Source: Acidobacteriota bacterium
Lineage (GTDB): Bacteria > Acidobacteriota > Vicinamibacteria > Vicinamibacterales > UBA8438
DNA length: 6,363 nt
Direction of reading: 5' to 3'
Assembly: GCA_011523485.1 (NCBI GenBank)
Contig: WTGR01000350.1
Span: 1-6,363, forward strand
Numbering within the stretch: position 1 is the stretch's first letter; the number at the start of each line of letters is the position of its first letter. The notes under the pieces were generated by a model. That model saw nothing but the letters and a program-made list of their open reading frames with translations. It did not search any database and was not told the DNA's origin. The position numbers were made by a program, and so were the translations under genes. Positions 1-6,363 of the stretch are shown here, one piece after another.

Positions 1-368
1 ACCCGGGGCGGGTAATCCTGGTCCGCCAGTACCGCTACGCCGTCGACCGCTGGATCTGGGAGCTGCCGGCCGGCAACGTCGAGCCCGGCGAGGACCCGGA
101 AGCGGCGGCCCGGCGGGAATGCGCGGAGGAGACCGGCTGGACCGCCCGGCGCGTCGAGCGGATCGGCGCCTTCTATCCGAGCCCCGGCTACTGCGACGAG
201 GTGATGCTCTTCTACCGCCTGACCGGGCTCAGCGCCAAGTCCCGCCTCGCGCTCGACGCCGACGAGGTGCTCGAACCGAAGATCTTCACGCTGGACGAGG
301 CGCGGGAGGCTGTCGCCGACGGGCCGGTGGCGGACATGAAGTCGGTGCTGGGGCTGCGGCTGTTGTAG
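1..368 (+). CDS. Nudix hydrolase, ADP-ribose pyrophosphatase-like (5' end outside window)
   Basis: Nudix enzymes cleave nucleoside diphosphates linked to another group. This one most resembles cytoplasmic ADP-ribose/ADP-sugar pyrophosphatases, which split ADP-ribose into AMP and ribose 5-phosphate. The reading frame is open from base 3 to a TAG at 366-368, about 121 codons. A complete Nudix box lies at 72-140 and fits G-x5-E-x7-R-E-U-x-E-E-x-G-U exactly (RECAEETGW at its end); its Glu residues bind the catalytic metal. It is preceded by WELPAG, usual in this subfamily. A Ser-Pro-Gly followed by an acidic DE pair starts about 14 residues after the box. A proline at this spacing is the known mark of the ADP-sugar subgroup. 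Family members are usually 170-200 residues, so some 50-80 N-terminal residues lie off the window. The gene converges on lon. The exact substrate is inferred. Confidence 0.93.
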   Translation, partial: PGRVILVRQYRYAVDRWIWELPAGNVEPGEDPEAAARRECAEETGWTARRVERIGAFYPSPGYCDEVMLFYRLTGLSAKSRLALDADEVLEPKIFTLDEAREAVADGPVADMKSVLGLRLL

Positions 369-533
369 GGCGGCACTCTCCTACCCCCCTGTTTCCACAG
401 GCAGGAAGGAGCCGTGGGGACATGCGCATCCCACGTCCGGGCGAGAACGCAGGGAGCCCCGGGGGCCGCGCCGGCTGCTGGACGGGTTTCGCGGACCGGC
501 AAGGCGCCCGCGGAGGACGGGGGCGGGCCGGCT
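369..533. other. Convergent intergenic region, Nudix gene / lon
   Basis: This 165-base GC-rich gap lies between two converging stop codons. I see only short inverted repeats. One is CCTGT/ACAGG at 388-392/397-401 with a 4-base loop. Another is CGTGGG/CCCACG at 413-418/430-435 with an 11-base loop. A third is GCCCGC/GCGGGC at 506-511/523-528, just past the lon stop. None is followed by a T-run on either strand, so no standard intrinsic terminator can be called, although the last could help end lon transcripts. A Shine-Dalgarno-like GGAAGGAG at 404-411 precedes an ATG at 422, but the frame behind it does not look like a real gene. Confidence 0.5.
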
Positions 534-2981
<2,448 letters not shown>

Positions 2982-3035
2982 CGTGTACCGCCCGGGCGAG
3001 GCGACGCTCCGGGCAACGAGCTCCGAAACGCTGCG

Positions 3036-3482
3036 TCAGCCGACGACATCGGCAAACAATGATACCGCCCCGCGCCGGGCCACATGCACCTCGCGCTCGA
3101 GCTCGACCTCCCGGATCGCTTCGCAATCCGTGCATCGCACGGCGAACGGCAACGCACGCAGCCGCCGGCTGGAGATCTCCTTCCCGCACTCGTAGCAGTA
3201 GCCGAACGTCCCCTCGTCGAGGCGGGACAGCGCCTCGGTCATCTTGTTCAAGGTCTCCGCTTTCATCTGCAGCAGGGCGAACTCGATATCGTCCTGGATA
3301 TCGGCCTCGGAGGTCTCGGCGTCGTCGCGAACGTCATGCAGCGGCGCCGCGGCTCCCTCGGCCCGTACATCCCGCATCTTGTGCTGGACCTCTCCGATGA
3401 TCTCGAGGCGTCGGGCCTCCAGAATGCACCTGAGCTCGTCGTAGCGGGCCTTGTCCATACGATTCTTCGTCTTCGTGCTCAT
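3036..3482 (-). CDS. DksA/TraR-family C4 zinc-finger transcription factor
   Basis: DksA-type proteins insert a coiled coil into the RNA polymerase secondary channel and adjust initiation, often with (p)ppGpp. The ATG at 3482 gives 148 residues, close to E. coli DksA (151). A longer frame reaches 3548, but only the 3482 start has a strong Shine-Dalgarno, GGAAGGAG, ending 8 bases upstream. The first half is charged and helical (coiled-coil arms). The zinc finger is C96-x2-C99-x17-C117-x2-C120, the same spacing as DksA, inside the typical FGYCxxCGxxI context. Aligned without gaps from the zinc finger, E. coli tip residues D71, D74 and A76 fall on D53, E56 and S58, so the acidic tip is kept in altered form. 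The gene is first in a likely operon with lon and diverges from the Cys-rich gene. Membership of the family is firm. Whether it works as true DksA or as another secondary-channel regulator is not settled, so no symbol is given. Confidence 0.93.
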   Translation of the reverse strand: MSTKTKNRMDKARYDELRCILEARRLEIIGEVQHKMRDVRAEGAAAPLHDVRDDAETSEADIQDDIEFALLQMKAETLNKMTEALSRLDEGTFGYCYECGKEISSRRLRALPFAVRCTDCEAIREVELEREVHVARRGAVSLFADVVG

Positions 3483-3490
3483 GATGACGG

Positions 3491-3498
3491 CTCCTTCC
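3491..3498 (-). promoter_or_regulatory. Shine-Dalgarno of the DksA-type gene
   Basis: Read on the minus strand this is GGAAGGAG, with 8 bases between it and the ATG at 3482. It is the best ribosome-binding site in the window and decides the start. The upstream in-frame ATGs at 3548 and 3530 have nothing comparable. Confidence 0.75.
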
Positions 3499-3520
3499 GC
3501 CACATCGAAAAGCAAACTGC

Positions 3521-3542
3521 GTGCCGGCATCGAACCGGCCAC
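3521..3542 (-). other. Hairpin in the leader of the DksA-type gene
   Basis: The arms GCCGG (3523-3527) and CCGGC (3535-3539) enclose a 7-base loop. Two further outer pairs form (3521-3522 with 3541-3542) if base 3540 is bulged. In the minus-strand transcript the loop reads UUCGAUG. The hairpin sits about 40 bases upstream of the start codon, clear of the Shine-Dalgarno, with no U-run behind it, so it is not an intrinsic terminator. Function unknown; it may be chance. Confidence 0.35.
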
Positions 3543-3704
3543 AATCACTTAGACGACGACGACCGCACTTCGGTTTCCCGCAATCGGGTCGCCCTCTCCC
3601 GTGGACAGGCGTCCGCTGGAGATCCGCCGGGCGAAGGCGCCACCATGCCCCGACGTTGATCCGGACTGCGCGTTGTGCCAAGCTGAGCCCCGCGACGAAA
3701 AGCC

Positions 3705-4379
3705 ATGGGCAAGCCTGTCTGTTCGCTCTGCGGTCGCCGGCGGGCGCGCCGATCCTGCCCCGCCCTCGGGGAGCGGATTTGCTCCGCGTGTTGCGGCGCC
3801 AAGCGACGCAAGCAGATCGCGTGCCCGCCGGACTGCGTGTACCTGGAGTCGGCGACGACGCATCCCCCCGCCGTCATCCAGCGGCAGCGCGAGCGCGACG
3901 GCGGGTTCCTCGTCGCCCTGCTGCACGGCCTGACGGGTCCCCAGCAGCGGCTGACCGCAATGCTGCTCGAGCATCTCGCCGGCGACCGGCCGGACGCCCC
4001 CGGTCTGGTCGACGCGGACGTCGAGCAGGCCGCGACGGCCCTCGCCCGGACCTACGAGACGGCGAGCCGCGGCATCGTGTACGAGCATGCCGCCGGCACG
4101 GCGGCCGGGCAGAGGCTGGCCCTGGAACTGAAGCGACTCGTCGAAACCGACCGCACCAACGGCGCCCACCTGTCCGATCACGATACCGCCGGCGTCCTGC
4201 GGCGCGTGGAAGCCGGGGCCCACGAGGCTCGACGCGCATTGGGCGACGGCGACAACGAGCGCGCCTGGCTGGCGATGCTCAAGCGGGTCTGGACATCGGC
4301 GGCCGACGGCGCGGAACGCGGTCCGTCCGGCGACGCCGCGGGTCCGTCGACGCCGGCCGGACTGATCCTGCCACCGTGA
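3705..4379 (+). CDS. Hypothetical protein with N-terminal cysteine-rich zinc-finger-like module
   Basis: I cannot name this 224-residue protein. All eight cysteines lie in the first 44 residues (C6, C9, C18, C26, C29, C30, C40, C44), in the pattern C-x2-C-x8-C-x7-C-x2-C-C-x9-C-x3-C, mixed with many Arg/Lys. This suggests a compact module binding one or two zinc ions. By eye it recalls HIT/MYND-type cross-brace fingers, including the CP and ICSxCC elements. The rest (about 50-200) has no cysteine and looks mostly helical, with alternating Leu/Ala and charged residues and no membrane segment or signal peptide. The last 25 residues are Gly/Pro/Ala-rich and probably disordered. The start is secure: an in-frame TGA lies at 3684-3686 and this ATG is the only start codon after it, though its ribosome-binding site is weak. 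It diverges from the DksA-type gene and ends 67 bases before rpmB. A nucleic-acid- or ribosome-related role would fit the basic finger and the neighbours, but this is a guess. Confidence 0.8.
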   Translation: MGKPVCSLCGRRRARRSCPALGERICSACCGAKRRKQIACPPDCVYLESATTHPPAVIQRQRERDGGFLVALLHGLTGPQQRLTAMLLEHLAGDRPDAPGLVDADVEQAATALARTYETASRGIVYEHAAGTAAGQRLALELKRLVETDRTNGAHLSDHDTAGVLRRVEAGAHEARRALGDGDNERAWLAMLKRVWTSAADGAERGPSGDAAGPSTPAGLILPP

Positions 4380-4387
4380 AGTTCGCG

Positions 4388-4415
4388 GTGACGAAGCGGC
4401 TCGGTGGTATACAAT
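4388..4415 (+). promoter_or_regulatory. Candidate sigma70-type promoter of rpmB-ridA
   Basis: The -10 element is TACAAT at 4410-4415 (5 of 6 to TATAAT), and the -35 is GTGACG at 4388-4393 (TGAC core, 4 of 6), with a 16-base spacer. An alternative reading is an extended -10, TGG followed by TATACA at 4405-4413. The A/T cluster stands out sharply from the GC-rich surroundings. The promoter begins just after the stop codon of the preceding gene, and transcription would start near 4422, leaving a leader of about 25 bases. Confidence 0.55.
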
Positions 4416-4430
4416 TCCCGTTTCGGCCCC

Positions 4431-4436
4431 GGGAGA
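4431..4436 (+). promoter_or_regulatory. Ribosome-binding site of rpmB
   Basis: GGGAGA lies 10 bases before the ATG at 4447. It is a moderate Shine-Dalgarno at a slightly long spacing and agrees with the conserved MAKRCEFC start of the protein. Confidence 0.5.
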
Positions 4437-4446
4437 GAGTCAGTCC

Positions 4447-4638
4447 ATGGCGAAACGCTGCGAATTCTGTGTAAAGGGACCCGCCGTAGGGCGCAACGTC
4501 AGTCACGCCCACAACGTCACGCGCCGGCGGTTCCAGGCCAACATCCAGTCGGTTCGCGCCGTCGTCGGCGGCCGGGTCAAGCGCGTGCGCGTCTGCACCC
4601 GCTGCATCCGCTCGAATCGGATCACGAAGCCCGCCTGA
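4447..4638 (+). CDS. rpmB: Large-subunit ribosomal protein bL28, zinc-binding form
   Basis: bL28 is a small structural protein of the 50S subunit. The 63 residues match short bacterial L28 along the whole length: MAKRCEFCVKGP at the start, then SHAHNVTRRRFQANIQ, which carries the conserved basic rRNA-binding face, and a VRVCTRCIRS ending. Two CxxC pairs (C5/C8 and C50/C53) mark the C+ version, which holds a zinc ion. Many bacteria also carry zinc-free paralogues used under zinc limitation, but none is seen here. The gene has its own likely promoter and is followed after 11 bases by ridA, so the two are probably one transcript. Confidence 0.98.
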   Translation: MAKRCEFCVKGPAVGRNVSHAHNVTRRRFQANIQSVRAVVGGRVKRVRVCTRCIRSNRITKPA

Positions 4639-4649
4639 CCGGACCTCAC

Positions 4650-5036
4650 GTGGCGCGGACCGCAATCACGTCCACCGGCGCACCGGCCGCGATCGGCCCC
4701 TACTCGCAAGCCGTAAGGGCCGGTGATCTTCTGTTCGTCTCCGGACAGGTACCTATCGATCCCGAAACGGGGCAGTTGATCGACGGCGGCGTGGCGGCGC
4801 AGACCCACCGCGTGCTCCGGAGTCTCGACGCCATCGTCCGCGCCGCCGGCGCGACGTTCGACGACGTCGTGAAGACGACCGTCTATCTCGCCGACATGAA
4901 CGACTTCGTGGCCATGAATCGCGCGTACGCCACCTGGTTCGCAGAACCGGCGCCGGCTCGCGCCGCCGTCGAAGTCGCACGTCTCCCGAAGAACGCGCAG
5001 ATCGAGATCGACGCCATCGTCCGGCTTCCCGGCTGA
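4650..5036 (+). CDS. ridA: RidA family reactive enamine/imine deaminase (YjgF/YER057c/UK114)
   Basis: RidA hydrolyses 2-aminoacrylate and related enamines/imines released by PLP enzymes such as threonine/serine dehydratase, giving 2-keto acids and ammonia and so protecting PLP enzymes from damage. It works as a cytoplasmic homotrimer. From a GTG start the product has 128 residues, the standard family length. The family marks are in place: AIGPYSQAV near residues 14-22 (Tyr18), FVSGQVP at 29-35, and PARAAVEVARLP at 102-113. Arg104 there corresponds to the substrate-carboxylate-binding Arg105 of E. coli RidA. Glu119 follows in QIEIDAI. All expected active-site residues are present. The GTG at 4650 is chosen because homology begins right after it. 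The frame is open further upstream, but that part lies over rpmB and is its out-of-frame shadow. The ribosome-binding site is poor, so translation may depend on coupling to rpmB. Confidence 0.96.
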   Translation: MARTAITSTGAPAAIGPYSQAVRAGDLLFVSGQVPIDPETGQLIDGGVAAQTHRVLRSLDAIVRAAGATFDDVVKTTVYLADMNDFVAMNRAYATWFAEPAPARAAVEVARLPKNAQIEIDAIVRLPG

Positions 5037-5051
5037 ACCTGCTGCTGCCCA

Positions 5052-5086
5052 CCCGCGACCGGCCTTGCCGGGCCGCGAGTCGCGGG
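5052..5086. terminator. Bulged GC-rich hairpin between convergent ridA and rel
   Basis: The outer arms CCCGCGAC (5052-5059) and GTCGCGGG (5079-5086) pair perfectly. Directly inside, CGGCC (5060-5064) pairs with GGCCG (5071-5075) around a 6-base loop, giving 13 base pairs interrupted only by a 3-base bulge (5076-5078). It fills most of the 53-base gap between the two stop codons and could act on both strands. Neither side has a T-run, so it is not a textbook intrinsic terminator. It may block read-through or protect 3' ends. Confidence 0.55.
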
Positions 5087-5089
5087 CTC

Positions 5090-6363
5090 CTACGGCTTTC
5101 GGTGAACGCGCTCGACGTCGAGCACGCCGGCCACGGCCCGCACGACCTTGATGACCCGCTGCAGGTGCTGCATGTCGCTGATGTCGAACGTCACGCTGAT
5201 ATGGCCGTGCCGGTCCTTGTTGGCGGACGCTTCCACCTTGAGGATGTTGATTCTCCTGTCCGCGAGGCGTGACGTCACGTCGGCGATCATGCCGCGGCGA
5301 TCCTCGACCTGAATGGTGAGGCAGACCGTGAACGTCGACTCGTCGTTCGCCTTGTCCCAGGCAACATCGATCCGCCGCTCCGGGTCGTAGAAGAGGTTCA
5401 CGACGTTCGGACAGCTCGCGGCGTGGACCGAGACGCCCTTCCCGCGGGTGACGTAACCGACGATCTTCTCCCCGCGGATCGGATTGCAGCAGCCGGCCCG
5501 GAACACCATCAGGTCGTCGAATCCCCGTACCTTGATCGTCTCCTGGCTCGGACGAAGCACGCGGCGAACCACAGACGCAATGGACGCTTCCGCCTTCGGA
5601 TGCTCGCGCTGCTCACGGGGAATCAGGGCGTCCAGCACGGCGCGGGACGAGACTTTGCCGTATCCGACGGACGCATAGAGGTCGTCCGGCTTCGACGCCC
5701 CGAGCGTGGAGCAGACCCTGGCGACCGCGTCCGGATCCAGCACGGTCCTGGGCTTGAGATCGAATCGGCGGACCTCCTTCTCGATCAGCTTGCGTCCCAG
5801 CTCCACGGCCCGCAGCTTCTCCTCGACGTGGATGAAGTGCTTGATCTTGTTGCGCGCACGCGTGGTGGCCACGATGTTCAGCCAGTCGCGGTTCGGCCTG
5901 TTGCCGGTCCGGGTGACCACCTCGACGATGTCTCCGCTCTGCAGCGGCGTCCGCAACGGAACCATCCGTCCGTTGACGCGCGCGCCGACGCACGTATGAC
6001 CGACGTCGGTGTGAATCGCGTAGGCGAAATCGATGGGGGTCGCTCCGCGGGGCAGCGCCTTGACCTCGCCCTTCGGCGTGAAGGTGTACACCTCCTCCGG
6101 ATAGAGATCGAGCTTGAGGCTGTGAATGAACTCGCTCGGGTCCGGCACCTCCTGCTGCCACTCCAGGAGTTGCCGCAGCCAGAGGAAGTACTTCTCGTCC
6201 GGTTCGGCGCCGATTCGACCCTCCTTGTACTTCCAGTGCGCGGCGATGCCGTGCTCGGCGATCCGGTGCATGTCCTCGGAACGGATCTGCACCTCGAACG
6301 GCAGCCCGAGATCGCTGATGACCGCCGTGTGCAGCGACTGATAGCCGTTCGGACGCGGCATGG
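5090..6363 (-). CDS. rel: Rel/SpoT family (p)ppGpp synthetase/hydrolase (N-terminus outside window)
   Basis: Rel enzymes make (p)ppGpp from ATP and GTP/GDP on starved ribosomes, and bifunctional members also hydrolyse it. About 424 C-terminal codons are visible of a protein usually 720-750 long; the hydrolase domain and most of the synthetase domain are off the window. Counting from the Met at 6361: the end of the synthetase domain has NGYQSLHT (5-12) and EVQIR (23-27), with Glu23 matching the essential synthetase glutamate, then AEHGIAAHWKYKEG. Next come the TGS domain (about 90-150, YTFTPKGEV to VEVVTRTG), a helical domain, a zinc-finger domain with C291, C292, H313 and C317, and a C-terminal ACT domain (about 345-420). 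This order is that of long ribosome-associated Rel. The Met at 6361 is internal, since family sequence continues through it. The hydrolase motif that would tell bifunctional Rel from hydrolase-dead RelA is not visible. The gene ends with TAG at 5090-5092, convergent with ridA. Confidence 0.98.
   Translation of the reverse strand, partial: MPRPNGYQSLHTAVISDLGLPFEVQIRSEDMHRIAEHGIAAHWKYKEGRIGAEPDEKYFLWLRQLLEWQQEVPDPSEFIHSLKLDLYPEEVYTFTPKGEVKALPRGATPIDFAYAIHTDVGHTCVGARVNGRMVPLRTPLQSGDIVEVVTRTGNRPNRDWLNIVATTRARNKIKHFIHVEEKLRAVELGRKLIEKEVRRFDLKPRTVLDPDAVARVCSTLGASKPDDLYASVGYGKVSSRAVLDALIPREQREHPKAEASIASVVRRVLRPSQETIKVRGFDDLMVFRAGCCNPIRGEKIVGYVTRGKGVSVHAASCPNVVNLFYDPERRIDVAWDKANDESTFTVCLTIQVEDRRGMIADVTSRLADRRINILKVEASANKDRHGHISVTFDISDMQHLQRVIKVVRAVAGVLDVERVHRKP

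Larger units (their letters stand above)
3483..3704. other. Divergent intergenic region, DksA-type gene / Cys-rich gene
   Basis: These 222 bases must hold the promoters of both diverging genes, yet I find no convincing sigma70 -35/-10 pair on either strand. The only clear structure is the hairpin at 3521-3542, listed separately. Codons in all frames here look unselected, and the N-terminal extension of the DksA-type frame into this region resembles no family member. For the rightward gene an in-frame TGA at 3684-3686 shows that translation cannot begin upstream of it. Confidence 0.5.

Noticed and set aside
3515..3545. Possible tRNA on the minus strand, from the T-arm-like hairpin
   Set aside because: No matching acceptor, D-arm or anticodon arm is found at the required distances.
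3483..3548. Longer N-terminus for the DksA-type protein, starting at 3548
   Set aside because: The extra 22 residues have no ribosome-binding site in front and no family resemblance, whereas the start at 3482 has a strong one at 8 bases.
3521..4474. 317-codon plus-strand frame overlapping the Cys-rich gene
   Set aside because: It is strongly Arg-rich with no motif and runs through the end of the Cys-rich gene into rpmB. The regular cysteine pattern lies in the 3705 frame.
4404..4649. Longer ridA beginning at ATG 4404
   Set aside because: It would cover the whole of rpmB in another frame and add about 82 Arg-rich residues. RidA homology starts right after the GTG at 4650 and the standard length is 128.

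Overview
The window is high-GC bacterial chromosome, densely coded and made of ordinary housekeeping genes. There is no sign of a mobile element, CRISPR array, rRNA or tRNA. Very high GC, G/C-biased third codon positions and the gene set (zinc-ribbon bL28, a long Rel enzyme, a Cys-rich orphan protein) suggest a soil-type high-GC lineage. Acidobacteriota is my first guess and a deltaproteobacterial relative the second. This is an impression from family resemblance; nothing in the window proves it.

Layout. Positions 1-368 (+) are the C-terminal part of a Nudix hydrolase of the ADP-ribose pyrophosphatase type, cut by the window edge. It converges across a 165-base GC-rich gap on lon (534-2981, -), a complete ATP-dependent Lon protease. 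Upstream of lon on the same strand, with a 54-base gap, is a DksA/TraR-type C4 zinc-finger protein (3036-3482, -); the two are probably co-transcribed. A 222-base divergent region (3483-3704) separates them from a rightward group. That group is an unrecognised protein with a cysteine-rich N-terminus (3705-4379), ribosomal protein bL28 (rpmB, 4447-4638) behind its own likely promoter, and a RidA-family enamine/imine deaminase (4650-5036) only 11 bases after rpmB. Across a 53-base gap holding a strong bulged hairpin, ridA converges on the 3' two-thirds of a Rel/SpoT (p)ppGpp enzyme (5090-6363, -), whose N-terminus lies beyond the window.

How they fit together. Rel makes (and in bifunctional forms degrades) (p)ppGpp. 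DksA-type factors act on RNA polymerase, often together with (p)ppGpp. Lon removes damaged and regulatory proteins, and bL28 is part of the ribosome. RidA detoxifies reactive 2-aminoacrylate from amino-acid metabolism. The stretch can therefore be read as a growth-control and protein-quality neighbourhood, though shared location alone does not show shared regulation. The least explained gene is the Cys-rich protein at 3705-4379. I saw no clear evidence of a new multi-gene system.
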